A stretch of DNA of 64,000 nucleotides from an uncultured Collinsella sp. (GCA_902493375.1 CABUPH010000009.1:15675-79674); one strand, 5' to 3'; positions 8,562 through 17,680 are shown, numbered from the stretch's first letter. A program made the numbers and translations. Notes: generated by a model not told the origin, from the letters alone.

Positions 8562-9184
8562 AGACCGAGAGCCTCTTTGACATCCCCGTACACGGTCTCG
8601 CGAGCCTGGTCACCGTTGACCGACTTGAGCAGACCCTGGCCACGATAGTAGTCGACGAGCGGGCTCGTGGACTTCTCGTAGACGTCGAGACGGTTCTTGA
8701 TGGTCTCGGGCTTGTCGTCGTCGCGCTGATACATCTCGCCAGCACACTTGGGGCAGGTAGCATCGGCAGCGGTGCCGGTGTAACCGCAGGCGCGGCAGGT
8801 GCGACGCGAAGACAGACGATCGATGATGACCTCGGGGGCCACGTCGACCAGAAGGGCGCAGTCGATCTCGCGACCCATGGCGGAGAGCTCGGAATCGAGC
8901 GTCACAGCCTGGGCGGTGTTGCGCGGGAAGCCATCGAGGATGAAGCCCTGCTGGGCGTCATCGGCGGCAAGGCGCTCCTTGACAAGGTCGATCACGAGCT
9001 GGTCGGGAACGAGCTCGCCAGCGTCCATGTACTTCTTAGCCTGAATACCAAGCTCGGTGCCACCCTTGACGGCAGCACGCAGCAGGTCGCCCGTGGAAAT
9101 ATGAGCGACGCCAAACTCGGCGACGAGCTCCTGTGCGACGGTGCCCTTACCGGCACCCGGAGCTCCGAGCAATACGAGGTTCAT
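8558..9184 (-). CDS. adk: Adenylate kinase
   Basis: Catalyses ATP + AMP = 2 ADP. The P-loop is GAPGAGKGT near the N-terminus. The LID domain carries four cysteines (CRACGYTG and CPKC), the zinc-binding form found in Gram-positives. The ATG at 9184 with AGGAGG upstream was chosen over a TTG two codons earlier. It lies between secY and map as in most spc operons. Confidence 0.97.
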   Translation of the reverse strand: MNLVLLGAPGAGKGTVAQELVAEFGVAHISTGDLLRAAVKGGTELGIQAKKYMDAGELVPDQLVIDLVKERLAADDAQQGFILDGFPRNTAQAVTLDSELSAMGREIDCALLVDVAPEVIIDRLSSRRTCRACGYTGTAADATCPKCAGEMYQRDDDKPETIKNRLDVYEKSTSPLVDYYRGQGLLKSVNGDQARETVYGDVKEALGL

Positions 9185-9202
9185 GAGCAATCCTCCTCTA
9201 GC

Positions 9203-10489
9203 CTATTTAAAGAATCCATCGTAATCATACATCTTGATCTGCCCTTCGAGCTTATCGACCGTGTCGAGCACGACGCCGACCATGATGAGGATGGACGTGC
9301 CGCCAAATGCCTGGATCAGATGGTTACCCGTGAAGGAGAAGATGATCGAAGGCACGATGGCGATGAGCGCCAAAAAGACAGCGCTAGGAAGCGTAATCTT
9401 GTTGAGCGCGTTCTTGATGTAGGCCGCGGTAGCCCTACCCGGACGCACGCCCGGAATAAAGCCGCCCTGCTTCTTAAGGTTATCGGCCGTGTCATCGGGG
9501 TTGAACACCATGGAGGTGTAGAAGTACGCGAAGAACACGATGAGGACAACGTTAAGCACCCAGTTGAGCCAACCGGTCGAAAGCGCAGAGGCAACTGCCT
9601 GAATCCAGCCGATGCCGGGGAAGAACACGGCAATCTGAGCCGGGAAGTACAGCAGCGCCGAAGCGAAGATGATCGGCACGACGCCCGCGGTGTTGACCTT
9701 GATGGGCAGGTAGGTGGTCTGTCCACCCATCATGCGACGGCCCACGACGCGCTTGGCGTAGGAGACCGGAATGCGGCGCTGGCCGCGCTCAAGGAAAACG
9801 ATCAGCGGGATAACCAGCAGGATGATGGCGCAGATGATCACCATGGTGATGATGCCACCGGCATTGCCCTCGGTGCTGGAGAAGATAGCCTGCGGCAGAC
9901 CGGCCATGATGTTCGCAAAGATGATCAGCGACATGCCATTGCCGATACCGCGCTGGGTGATGAGCTCACCAATCCACATGATCAGCATGGCGCCCGCAGT
10001 GAGCGTGCCGACGACCATGAGGTCGAAGATGATCTCGGGAGCGCCGGCGCCATTAAAGCTGATGCCGAAGCTCTTAAAGAGGAAGAGGTAACCCACGGAG
10101 TTGAGGATTGCCAGAGCCAAGGTGAGGTAACGCGAATACTGCGTAATCTTGGTCTGACCGACCTCGCCCTCGCGGGCAAGCTCATGCAGGGAAGGCACGA
10201 CGGCCTGGAGCATCTGGAGGATGATCGAGCTGGTGATGTAAGGCATGATGCCCAGCGAAAACACCGACACATAGCTCAACGCGCCGCCAGAGAAAAGATT
10301 CAGGAGGGCCATAGCACCTGCGGCGACCGAATTGTTATCGGTCGAGAAAAGGCCCAGCATCCCCTGGAAGGGAATGCCGGGCACAGGAACGTGCGCACCA
10401 ATGCGGTACACGACGAGCATAGCTATGGTAAAAAGAATCTTTTCGCGCAATTCTTTGATGCGGAAAGCATTCTTAAGACCATTTAGCAC
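9203..10489 (-). CDS. secY: Protein translocase subunit SecY
   Basis: Channel-forming membrane subunit of the Sec translocon, 428 residues with ten hydrophobic segments. The plug/TM2 region and the cytosolic loop ERGQRRIPVSYAKRVVGR are conserved. It starts with GTG at 10489, overlapping the last codons of rplO, which suggests translational coupling. Confidence 0.97.
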   Translation of the reverse strand: MLNGLKNAFRIKELREKILFTIAMLVVYRIGAHVPVPGIPFQGMLGLFSTDNNSVAAGAMALLNLFSGGALSYVSVFSLGIMPYITSSIILQMLQAVVPSLHELAREGEVGQTKITQYSRYLTLALAILNSVGYLFLFKSFGISFNGAGAPEIIFDLMVVGTLTAGAMLIMWIGELITQRGIGNGMSLIIFANIMAGLPQAIFSSTEGNAGGIITMVIICAIILLVIPLIVFLERGQRRIPVSYAKRVVGRRMMGGQTTYLPIKVNTAGVVPIIFASALLYFPAQIAVFFPGIGWIQAVASALSTGWLNWVLNVVLIVFFAYFYTSMVFNPDDTADNLKKQGGFIPGVRPGRATAAYIKNALNKITLPSAVFLALIAIVPSIIFSFTGNHLIQAFGGTSILIMVGVVLDTVDKLEGQIKMYDYDGFFK

Positions 10490-10932
10490 GGCAGCTCGAC
10501 CTTTCCGCCGGCGGCCTCGATCTTGGCCTGCGCAGAAGCGCTGACCTTGTCGACCTTGACCGTGAACTTCTTGGTGAGCTCACCATTGCCGAGCACCTTG
10601 ACGGGCTCGAACTCGCTCTTGGTGATGCGAGCGGCCTTAAGAGCGGCACCGTCGATCACAGCGCCATCCTCGAACTTACGCTCGAGACGCTCAACGTTAA
10701 CAGCGGTGTACTCGATACGACGGGGGTTGCGGAAGCCCGGAAGCTTGGGCAGGCGCATAGCCAGCGGAGTCTGGCCACCCTCGAAGCCGGCACCCTTGGT
10801 GCCGCCAGAGCGGGAACCCTGGCCCTTCTGGCCGCGGCCAGAAGTGGTGCCGTGACCCGAAGAATTGCCACGGCCGACGCGCTTACGGTTCTTGGTGGAA
10901 CCGGGCGCGGGAGTAAGATCGTGAAGCTGCAT
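10483..10932 (-). CDS. rplO: 50S ribosomal protein L15
   Basis: 149 residues. The N-terminal glycine-rich extension GRGNSSGHGTTSGRGQKGQ is typical of L15 and threads into 23S rRNA. It lies between rpmD and secY, with the 3' end overlapping the secY start. Confidence 0.97.
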   Translation of the reverse strand: MQLHDLTPAPGSTKNRKRVGRGNSSGHGTTSGRGQKGQGSRSGGTKGAGFEGGQTPLAMRLPKLPGFRNPRRIEYTAVNVERLERKFEDGAVIDGAALKAARITKSEFEPVKVLGNGELTKKFTVKVDKVSASAQAKIEAAGGKVELPC

Positions 10933-10935
10933 TTG

Positions 10936-11118
10936 CTACTCCTCTACAATCTCGACAAGGTGCTTGACCTTGAAGATCATGCCGCGGACGGACTCGTTGT
11001 CAGCAATCTCGCGAACCTCGCGGATCCTGTGGAGACCGAGGGCACGGACAGTACGGACCTGGTCCTGCTTGCAACCGTTGGTGCTGCGGACCTGCTTGAT
11101 CTTGATGGTGTCAGCCAT
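10936..11118 (-). CDS. rpmD: 50S ribosomal protein L30
   Basis: 60-residue L30 with KIKQVRSTNGCKQDQVRTVRALGL, the conserved RNA-binding face. It is packed between rpsE (2-base gap) and rplO (3-base gap). Confidence 0.95.
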   Translation of the reverse strand: MADTIKIKQVRSTNGCKQDQVRTVRALGLHRIREVREIADNESVRGMIFKVKHLVEIVEE

Positions 11119-11120
11119 GC

Positions 11121-11645
11121 TTAGTTCTCCTTACCGACGAACATCTCGGAGACCGTCAGGCCACGGCGAGCCGCGACGTCCTCAGGGCTGGAGAGCTCCT
11201 TGAGGCCCTCGACGGCAGCCTTGATGATGTTGAGGCCGTTGTCGGTACCGAGGGACTTGGACAGGACGTTCTTGATGCCAGCAAGCTCGAAGAGGGGACG
11301 CACAGCGCCGCCGGCGATAACGCCGGTACCCTCGACAGCGGGCTTGATGATGATGCGGCCGGCACCAAAGTGGCCGAGAACCTCGTGCGGGATGGTGCCC
11401 TGCTCGGTCACCGGCACGTGGAACATGTTCTTCTTGGCATCGAGAGACGCCTTGGAGATGGCCAGGGGCACCTCAGCGGACTTGCCCATGCCAACGCCGA
11501 CGTTGCCCTTGCCGTCGCCAACGACGACGAGAGCGACGAGGCTCATGCGACGACCACCCTTGACGGTCTTCGACACGCGGTTGATGTAAACGACGCGCTC
11601 CTCGAACTCGGAGGCCTCGCGCTGCTGCTTCTGATTACGAGCCAT
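11121..11645 (-). CDS. rpsE: 30S ribosomal protein S5
   Basis: 174 residues. The dsRNA-binding-like N-terminal domain is seen in ERVVYINRVSKTVKGGRRMSL and the S5 C-terminal domain in VLGHFGAGRIIIKPAVEGTGV. Acts in decoding accuracy with S4 and S12. Fifteen bases after rplR. Confidence 0.97.
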   Translation of the reverse strand: MARNQKQQREASEFEERVVYINRVSKTVKGGRRMSLVALVVVGDGKGNVGVGMGKSAEVPLAISKASLDAKKNMFHVPVTEQGTIPHEVLGHFGAGRIIIKPAVEGTGVIAGGAVRPLFELAGIKNVLSKSLGTDNGLNIIKAAVEGLKELSSPEDVAARRGLTVSEMFVGKEN

Positions 11646-11659
11646 GTGCTACATACCTC

Positions 11660-12028
11660 CTAGAACTCGAGACCGGCGGCACGAGCACCGTCGGCGAGGG
11701 CCTTGACGCGGCCATGGTAGATACGGCCACCGCGATCGAAGGCGACCTTGGTGATGCCGGCCTCGATGGCACGCTTGCCAACGAGCTGACCGACCTTCTC
11801 CGCAGCCTCCTTGTTCGAGGTGTGGGTGCCCTTGAACTCGGCCTCGAGGGTCGAGGCAGAGACGAGCGTCAGGCTGGAGCCCTTGCTGTCGTCGATGATC
11901 TGGGCATAGATGTTGGCGTTAGTACGGGTCACGCGAAGACGCGGACGCTCGGAGGTACCCGAGACCTTGCCGCGAACACGACGCTGACGACGCTTGAGGC
12001 CTTCCAGCTTCGCCTTATGCTTGTTCAT
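11660..12028 (-). CDS. rplR: 50S ribosomal protein L18
   Basis: 5S rRNA-binding protein, 122 residues. It has the basic N-terminus LKRRQRRVRGKVSGTSERPR and the 5S-binding end FDRGGRIYHGRVKALADGAR. A hairpin sits in the gap upstream, between rplF and rplR. Confidence 0.97.
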   Translation of the reverse strand: MNKHKAKLEGLKRRQRRVRGKVSGTSERPRLRVTRTNANIYAQIIDDSKGSSLTLVSASTLEAEFKGTHTSNKEAAEKVGQLVGKRAIEAGITKVAFDRGGRIYHGRVKALADGARAAGLEF

Positions 12029-12056
12029 ACGTAAACTCCTAAAAAGGTTGATCTTG

Positions 12057-12078
12057 CCAGCACCTGACGGGGTGCTGG
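12057..12078 (-). other. Intercistronic hairpin between rplF and rplR
   Basis: A perfect 8-bp stem CCAGCACC/GGTGCTGG with a 6-base loop lies in the 75-base gap. No T-run follows, so it is not a typical terminator. It may be an mRNA processing, stability or regulatory element. Confidence 0.5.
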
Positions 12079-12103
12079 TCTTATGCGAGTGAGTCGGTTA
12101 CGA

Positions 12104-12640
12104 CTACTTGGCGGCCTTACCCAGCTTGCGGCGGATGTGCTCGCCAACGTAGTGGATACCCTTGCCCTTGTAAGGCTCGGGAGGACGATGGCCGCGGATC
12201 TCAGCGGCGATCTGACCGACCTGTTGCTTGTTGATACCCTTGACGTTCACGTGGGTGTTGTCGGGAACCTCGAAGGTGATGCCCTCGGGAGCCTGGACGA
12301 TCACGGGGTGCGAGAAGCCCAGGGAGAACTCGAGGTTCTTGCCCTTCTGCTGCACGCGGTAACCGACGCCGGCGAGCTCGAGCTTCTTCTCGAAGCCCTC
12401 GGAAACGCCAACCACCATGTTGTGGATGAGGGCGCGGGTGAGGCCGTGGCGGGCACGGGTCTCACGCTCGTCGTCGGGACGGGAAACGGTGAGGACGCTG
12501 TCCTCGACGTTGATAGCGAGCTTCTCAAAGACATCGAGCTCGAGCTGGCCCTTGGGGCCCTTGACGACAACGTTGTTGCCGTTGACTGCCACTTCGACTC
12601 CGGCGGGAATCTGGACAGGCTTATTACCGATACGAGACAC
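12104..12640 (-). CDS. rplF: 50S ribosomal protein L6
   Basis: 178-residue L6 with two tandem L6 folds and the conserved C-terminal VRGHRPPEPYKGKGIHYV. The start is GTG at 12640 with AAGGAG eight bases upstream. Binds 23S rRNA near the sarcin-ricin loop. Confidence 0.97.
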   Translation of the reverse strand: MSRIGNKPVQIPAGVEVAVNGNNVVVKGPKGQLELDVFEKLAINVEDSVLTVSRPDDERETRARHGLTRALIHNMVVGVSEGFEKKLELAGVGYRVQQKGKNLEFSLGFSHPVIVQAPEGITFEVPDNTHVNVKGINKQQVGQIAAEIRGHRPPEPYKGKGIHYVGEHIRRKLGKAAK

Positions 12641-12673
12641 GGTGATCTCCTTTCCTTCTACCTACCGAGCGAA

Positions 12674-13072
12674 TTACCAGACGTAAGCGATGATCTCGCC
12701 GCCGACGTTGTGCTTGCGAGCATCGCGGTCGGTCATGACGCCATGGCTGGTGGAAATAATGGCGGTACCAAGGCCACCGCGGACGCGGGGCATGTCGGCA
12801 ACGCCGGTGTACTTACGCAGGCCCGGCTTGGAAATGCGGCGGATGCCGTTGATGACCTTAGCCTTCTTGGGACCATACTTAAGCGTGATGTGCAGAGTCT
12901 TCTGGGGAACGGTGTCCTCGACATCGTAGCCCTCGATGTAGCCCTCCTCGTGCAGAACACGAGCGATCTCGACGAGCTTCTTGCTGCTCGGCATGGAGAC
13001 CGTGGCCTTGTTCACAGAGTTAGCGTTACGGATGCGCGTAAGCATATCTGCGATCGGGTCTGTAAGGTTCAT
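12674..13072 (-). CDS. rpsH: 30S ribosomal protein S8
   Basis: 132-residue central-domain 16S rRNA-binding protein. It starts MNLTDPIADMLTRIRNAN and ends with the family signature STSHGVMTDRDARKHNVGGE. In E. coli S8 also represses the spc operon. A structured intercistronic region lies just upstream here. Confidence 0.97.
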   Translation of the reverse strand: MNLTDPIADMLTRIRNANSVNKATVSMPSSKKLVEIARVLHEEGYIEGYDVEDTVPQKTLHITLKYGPKKAKVINGIRRISKPGLRKYTGVADMPRVRGGLGTAIISTSHGVMTDRDARKHNVGGEIIAYVW

Positions 13073-13113
13073 ACAGATTCTCCTTCGTTCTTGATGAACA
13101 CGTGCTCTTGGTT

Positions 13114-13182
13114 CTTCGCCGCCCTTAACGGCAAAGCCTTTTTAGCGCGTTTTCCCTGTTCCAAACTGATGCTTGAAACGCT
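13114..13182 (-). other. Structured intercistronic region between rpsN and rpsH
   Basis: The 119-base gap contains two possible mRNA helices. One has an 8-bp stem CTTTGCCG/CGGCGAAG at 13114-13136. The other pairs AGCGTTT with AAACGC across 13144-13182. Neighbouring ribosomal genes are mostly only a few to about 30 bases apart, so the extra sequence may be regulatory. Confidence 0.4.
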
Positions 13183-13191
13183 GGTAGTGAC

Positions 13192-13377
13192 TTACCAGCT
13201 GGCCTTCTTAACGCCGGGAAGCTCGCCCTTGAGTGCAAGCTCGCGGAAGCAGACACGGCACAGGCCGAACTTGCGGTACACAGAGTGCGGACGGCCGCAG
13301 CGCTGGCAGCGCGTGTACTCACGAGTAGAGAACTTCTGCTTGCGATTGCATTTGACGATCATCGATGTCTTAGCCAC
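13192..13377 (-). CDS. rpsN: 30S ribosomal protein S14, zinc-binding short type
   Basis: 61-residue S14 of the zinc type: CQRCGRP and CRVC supply four cysteine ligands. The start is GTG at 13377, with GGAGG upstream. Essential for late 30S assembly. It lies between rplE and rpsH as in most spc operons. Confidence 0.96.
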   Translation of the reverse strand: MAKTSMIVKCNRKQKFSTREYTRCQRCGRPHSVYRKFGLCRVCFRELALKGELPGVKKASW

Positions 13378-13456
13378 TTATATCCTCCTCACATAGAGTA
13401 TTGTTCGCCCCAAGCGCAGCCCCCTTCTGGGAACGGCGCTCATAGGGCAGGTGAAC

Positions 13457-14014
13457 CTATTTCTTGAACGGGAAACCGAAGGCGTCCAGAAGGGCCTTGG
13501 CCTCCTCATCGGTGTTGGCGGTGGTCACGAAAGTGATGTCCATACCACGCTGGTGATCGACGGAGTCGAAGTCGATTTCGGGGAAGATGAGCTGCTCGGT
13601 GACGCCCATGGAGAAGTTACCACGGCCGTCGAAGCTCTTGGCGGAGATGCCGCGGAAGTCGCGGATACGGGGGATCGCGACGGAGGTCAGACGATCGAAG
13701 AACTCCCACATACGGTCGCCACGCAGGGTAACCTTGCAGCCGATCGGCATACCAGCGCGCAGGCGGAAGGTAGCGATGGACTTGCGGGCACGGGTGATCA
13801 TCGGTTGCTGACCGGTGATGGCGCGCAGGTCGCGCACGGCACCGTCGATGGCCTTGGAATCGGTAGCGGCCTCGCCGACACCCATGTTCACGACGATCTT
13901 CTCAAACTTGGGGATCATCATGACGTTCTCGTACTGGAACTTGTCCTGAAGCTGCTGCTTGACCTCGTTGTTGTACTTGGTCTTCAGACGCGGCACATAC
14001 TTCTCTTCTGCCAT
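13457..14014 (-). CDS. rplE: 50S ribosomal protein L5
   Basis: 185-residue 5S rRNA-binding protein, with NVMMIPKFEKIVVNMGVGEA near the N-terminus and FPEIDFDSVDHQRGMDITFV near the C-terminus. It is the first gene of the downstream half of the split cluster. In most bacteria rplX sits immediately upstream; here there is a 320-base gap with its own promoter and then a permease gene. Confidence 0.98.
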   Translation of the reverse strand: MAEEKYVPRLKTKYNNEVKQQLQDKFQYENVMMIPKFEKIVVNMGVGEAATDSKAIDGAVRDLRAITGQQPMITRARKSIATFRLRAGMPIGCKVTLRGDRMWEFFDRLTSVAIPRIRDFRGISAKSFDGRGNFSMGVTEQLIFPEIDFDSVDHQRGMDITFVTTANTDEEAKALLDAFGFPFKK

Positions 14015-14151
14015 TGTTCACTCCTTCTTGGGGTTTTAAGCACGGGGCGTGGCCACGATGGGTTGTCCTCGTGCCTCCTGGCTGCATCCGCGCCGCTCAT
14101 GGCATTTCGCGGTTTGGACTCGACACAGCAGGAGCCGACAAAACAATCGGT

Positions 14152-14180
14152 ACTATACGCGCATCGGGAGCGTATTTCCA
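14152..14180 (-). promoter_or_regulatory. Putative promoter of the rplE-rplQ operon
   Basis: On the minus strand, TGGAAA (14180-14175), a 17-base spacer and TATAGT (14157-14152) match sigma-70-type -35/-10 elements in 4 and 5 of 6 positions. This gives a leader of roughly 130 bases before the rplE ATG. A local promoter is needed because rplX is about 30 kb away. Confidence 0.5.
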
Positions 14181-14256
14181 GAAAAACCTCGTCTGCCTGC
14201 ACAACTCCACAACTCCCCCGCACAAATTGATCCCTAGGGCACGGAGGAAAACAGCA

Positions 14257-14321
14257 GTTGCGGTGAGATAGGGACTGTTTGATGGCTTAAAAGGCTTAAA
14301 CAGTCCCTATTCCACCGCAAC
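14257..14321. repeat. REP-like inverted repeat 3' of the first NCS2 permease
   Basis: Two 24-base arms, 22 of 24 complementary and containing ATAGGGACTGTTT, flank a 17-base loop. It lies 15 bases past the permease stop and could end its transcript. The GGGACTG core recurs in other palindromes of this window. The rest of the 320-base gap 14015-14335 holds the rplE promoter and nothing else recognisable. Confidence 0.7.
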
Positions 14322-14335
14322 TCATATATGGGGCG

Positions 14336-15649
14336 TTATTTTTGGCGCGGGAGGACCAGGTTGAGGATCACAGCAACGAGCGCGGCGACGGCAATGGAGG
14401 ATCCGCCAAAAACGGTGCCAACCCATGCGGGGAATCCAGCGCCGGCAAGCGCGCCGGCCGTGCGCTCAATGCCCGTGCCAAAGGCGATAGAGAGACCCAT
14501 GAGCGTGGTATCGCGCTGAGACAGGCCGTGGCGGGCAAACATGACCACACCGTTCATACCGATGGTCGCGAACACGCCAATCGTGGCGCCACCGATGACC
14601 GGCTGCGGAATAGACGTGAGCACCGCCGCACACTTGGGCAGCAGGCCCGCGATGAGCAGGATGGCAGCCGCAAGCGTAAAGACCATGCGGTTGACGACCT
14701 TGTTCTCGGCGATAATGCCCACATTCTGGCCAAAGGTTGCCGTGGGGACGCCGCCAAAAAAGCCTGACAGCATACCGACCAGGCCGTTGGCGATCAGGCC
14801 ACCCGAGATCTGGCTATCGGTCGCAGGGGTATCGAGCGCAGCGGACGACACGGCGGCAAACTCGCCCATGACCTGTACTGCGTTGACAATGGCGACAACG
14901 CCCACAACGGCGCACGCGGCCGGGTCGAACACCAGGCGATGGGCGCCCAGGGCCGGCGGGGCGAACCAGCTGGCGGTCGCGATGGCCGAGAAATCGACCA
15001 TGCCCAACACCGCAGCCAAAACAAAGCCCGCGCAGATACCAGCCAGGATGCTGCCCAGCCTAAGCGCGCCCTTGCCGTAGTTGCCAGCCATAAAGGTGAC
15101 GACGAACGTCACAAGTGCGACGGCCCAGTTGGTGACACTGCCAAAATCGGCCGCGCCCTCCCCGCCCGCCATGGAGGCAACTGCCACTGGGCATAGCGAC
15201 AGGCCAATGACAAAGATGACGGTGCCAAGCACCGGGGCCGGAAACAGAAAACTCACGCGCCTAAACAGTAGGCCGAAGAGCGCGACGAGCGCGCCGCCGA
15301 TTACCTGGGCGCCCAGTACGGCCTCAAAACCAAGCTCAAGACCGACTGCCTTGAGCGCCGGCACGAAGGTAAAGCTCGCGCCCATCACAATGGGCAGGCC
15401 CGAACCGACGACACCTTTTATGGGAAACTGTTGAAGGAAAATGTCAAGCGCCGAGAGGACGAGCGACGCCTGGATGACAGCGGCTTCCTCTTGAGGGGTA
15501 AAGCCACAGACCGACGCGATAATGATGGCGGGCGTGACGATACCCGCGAATGCCGCCAGCACATGCTGCAGTGCATGGGGTAATACCTGCACAAACGAAA
15601 CTTTTCCCGTACGCTCGAACAGGGCATCCCCTGCTGCCGACTCTGCCAT
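14336..15649 (-). CDS. NCS2-family purine (xanthine/urate-type) permease
   Basis: 437-residue polytopic membrane protein of the nucleobase-cation symporter 2 family. Hydrophobic segments fill most of the length. The conserved substrate-site segment FGQNVGIIAENKVVNR and the final VILNLVLPRQK are typical. The ATG at 15649 with GGGAGG six bases upstream was preferred over a start 21 codons earlier. It stands next to xdhC-like and cofactor genes, which suggests purine uptake for the xanthine dehydrogenase encoded at 27375-30152. Exact substrate (xanthine, urate, uracil) cannot be read from sequence. Confidence 0.88.
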   Translation of the reverse strand: MAESAAGDALFERTGKVSFVQVLPHALQHVLAAFAGIVTPAIIIASVCGFTPQEEAAVIQASLVLSALDIFLQQFPIKGVVGSGLPIVMGASFTFVPALKAVGLELGFEAVLGAQVIGGALVALFGLLFRRVSFLFPAPVLGTVIFVIGLSLCPVAVASMAGGEGAADFGSVTNWAVALVTFVVTFMAGNYGKGALRLGSILAGICAGFVLAAVLGMVDFSAIATASWFAPPALGAHRLVFDPAACAVVGVVAIVNAVQVMGEFAAVSSAALDTPATDSQISGGLIANGLVGMLSGFFGGVPTATFGQNVGIIAENKVVNRMVFTLAAAILLIAGLLPKCAAVLTSIPQPVIGGATIGVFATIGMNGVVMFARHGLSQRDTTLMGLSIAFGTGIERTAGALAGAGFPAWVGTVFGGSSIAVAALVAVILNLVLPRQK

Positions 15650-15776
15650 TTGCGCCTCCCATACCCTAGGCAGCGGCCCCATGCCGCTCAACGGTCGGAC
15701 ATTATAGGGCATATGGCACAGGTAGCATTTTGACCCGCATGCGGCAGAGAGCTGGGGCAGCTCATTTGGGATGCGA

Positions 15777-16820
15777 CTAGCGCTTGCGGGGGACGAGTTT
15801 GGTGCGACGCAGGTGGATCATCTCGGCGGCGATGGAGATAGCGATCTCCTCGGGGTCCTCGGCCTCAATGGCGACACCAATCGGCAGGTGCAGCTCGTCG
15901 ATCTCCTCCTGCGTAAAGCCCTCCTGCTCCAGGCGGGCGCGCACAAAGGCGGTCTTGCGGCGCGAGCCCAAGCAGCCCAGATAGGCGGGTTTGGCGCGCA
16001 TGGCCTGAATCACCACATCGATATCGGACTTGTGACCCGCCGTGGCGACGACCACCAGGTCGCGCGGGCCGATGGGGCACTGCTTGCTCAGGCTCTTGTA
16101 GTCGACCAGACGACGGTCGTAGACACCGGGCACCCAATCGGGGGTCAGCGTGCCGGGGCGGTCGTCGCAAGCCACGACGGCAAAGCCCGCCGCCGTGAGC
16201 ACGCGAGCCGTCGCAGCGCCCACGTGGCCGCAGCCAAAGATATAGGTCAGGCCCTCGGGGCAGAGCGTCTCGATGTGCGCCGTGGGAATCTCGGAGGCGG
16301 CGTTGGTGTAGGTGACCTTACTCCCCTCCTCCACCAGCGAAAGCCCGGGGCAGCCCGCAATGGTGCGGCGCGATTCCTCGCCATGGTACTCGGCCACATC
16401 GCCCTCGAGCACGCTCGCGATAAACGGCTCAAAGTCGATGACGAAGTCGCCGATGCGTCGATACGCCAAGACGTCGGCAACCGACTGGAACAACGGCACC
16501 TGCGATACATCCAGGTGCAGATAGCACAGGCAGATGGCTCCGCCGCAGATCATGCCGGTATCGGAGTTCTCGCCGCCCATGGTGTAGCGGACCAGACGCG
16601 ATTGCCCTGCGGCCAGCAGCTCGCGCGCCTCGTTCAGCGCAAAGAGCTCGATCTTGCCGCCGCCGATGGTACCTGCTTGGCTGCCATCGGCAAAGACGGC
16701 CATCCAGGCGCCCACGCCGCGCGGCGATGACCCTGCCGTGCCGGCAACTACCACCAGCTCGCACGTCTTACCAGCCTTCAGAGCGCCAAGCGCAGCATTC
16801 ACCACATCGAGCTTTTCCAT
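15777..16820 (-). CDS. xdhC: XdhC/CoxI-family molybdenum cofactor maturation protein
   Basis: 347 residues with the two-part XdhC layout. The N-terminal XdhC/CoxI domain (about residues 10-75) carries GTAGSSPRGVGAWM and GTIGGGKIE. The C-terminal Rossmann domain carries IFGCGHVGAATARVL, ATAGHKSD and the end motif LGSRRKTAFVRARL. XdhC proteins bind Moco, promote its sulfuration and insert it into xanthine dehydrogenases. It follows yqeB by 9 bases in the same direction, so the two form an operon. It is expected to serve the fused XDH of this locus. Confidence 0.9.
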   Translation of the reverse strand: MEKLDVVNAALGALKAGKTCELVVVAGTAGSSPRGVGAWMAVFADGSQAGTIGGGKIELFALNEARELLAAGQSRLVRYTMGGENSDTGMICGGAICLCYLHLDVSQVPLFQSVADVLAYRRIGDFVIDFEPFIASVLEGDVAEYHGEESRRTIAGCPGLSLVEEGSKVTYTNAASEIPTAHIETLCPEGLTYIFGCGHVGAATARVLTAAGFAVVACDDRPGTLTPDWVPGVYDRRLVDYKSLSKQCPIGPRDLVVVATAGHKSDIDVVIQAMRAKPAYLGCLGSRRKTAFVRARLEQEGFTQEEIDELHLPIGVAIEAEDPEEIAISIAAEMIHLRRTKLVPRKR

Positions 16821-16829
16821 TGCAATTTC

Positions 16830-17624
16830 CTATCCCTGGAATACACCGGTGAGCATGGCGAGCGCCTCGAGCACGCCGCCGCCGACCGACGTCGCCTTGT
16901 CCGAAATATAGTTGATATAGCTGGCATCGCCGCGCGGGTCGACGTCGGCACATTTAAAGCCCTCGGTCACCCGCACGCCGTTCGCCAAAAGCCCGCGCAG
17001 ACAGCCATCGATCTGCGTGCACATGGGTGTGTCTCCCGCGTAGCCAATCACGTCTCCGGCGCTCACGATGTCGCCGATTGCGCGGTCGGACCGAAACACG
17101 CCGGCGGCGGGGCTGTGGATAACTCGTTCCTTGCCATAGCCGGCGATGACGCCCGGCACGCCCGTGTTGGGCTGGGGCGAACCTTGGGTAATGACGCGGC
17201 CCAAAAAATGCCCGCGCATGGTTTCGACCGCTGCGTCGCAGTCAACCGGCGCGGTGAAGCCCGGTCCCACGGCAATAACGACAGGCGCCATATCGCGCGT
17301 GGTGCCCAAGTTGCGCTTGGCCAGAATCGCGTCCACCACGGCCGCGGGCTTCAGTTCGTCGAGCATCTTGGCCTGGGGGTCTACCACGACGGCGACGTCT
17401 CCGGCCTCGGTAATTGCAAGCACCTCTGTCGGCGTCTGCGCCAAGCGGGCGCAAATACCCTCGACCTGGACCTCGCCCAAGCGAATGGCCTCGCAAAAAC
17501 TGATTGTACGACGGATGCACGTGGGAACCGCGATATCGGCCATAACGACCGACACGCCGGCGCGCACCAAACGGGCACCGACACCCGTGGCGATATCGCC
17601 GGCGCCGCGAACATAAACGAGCAT
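16830..17624 (-). CDS. yqeB: YqeB-family selenium-dependent molybdenum hydroxylase accessory protein
   Basis: 264 residues. The N-terminal Rossmann-like motif is VRGAGDIATGVGARLVRAG. The middle segment VIHSPAAGVFRSDRAIGDIV and the C-terminus match the EF2563/YqeB family, which co-occurs with selenium-dependent molybdenum hydroxylases. The precise biochemical role is not established. It may act in delivering selenium to the molybdenum centre. It is divergent from yqeC and heads the yqeB-xdhC operon. Confidence 0.85.
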   Translation of the reverse strand: MLVYVRGAGDIATGVGARLVRAGVSVVMADIAVPTCIRRTISFCEAIRLGEVQVEGICARLAQTPTEVLAITEAGDVAVVVDPQAKMLDELKPAAVVDAILAKRNLGTTRDMAPVVIAVGPGFTAPVDCDAAVETMRGHFLGRVITQGSPQPNTGVPGVIAGYGKERVIHSPAAGVFRSDRAIGDIVSAGDVIGYAGDTPMCTQIDGCLRGLLANGVRVTEGFKCADVDPRGDASYINYISDKATSVGGGVLEALAMLTGVFQG

Positions 17625-17665
17625 TCCCGGGGCACCTCCCTGTGCTACGGTTTGAGCAGAGCAAA

Positions 17666-17680
17666 AGCGGTTCGACCGCT
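17666..17680. promoter_or_regulatory. Palindrome between divergent yqeB and yqeC
   Basis: AGCGGTTCGACCGCT is a perfect 6+6 dyad with a 3-base centre in the 102-base gap shared by two divergent promoters, a typical operator position. On the minus strand it is followed by TTT, so weak attenuation is an alternative. Confidence 0.35.
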
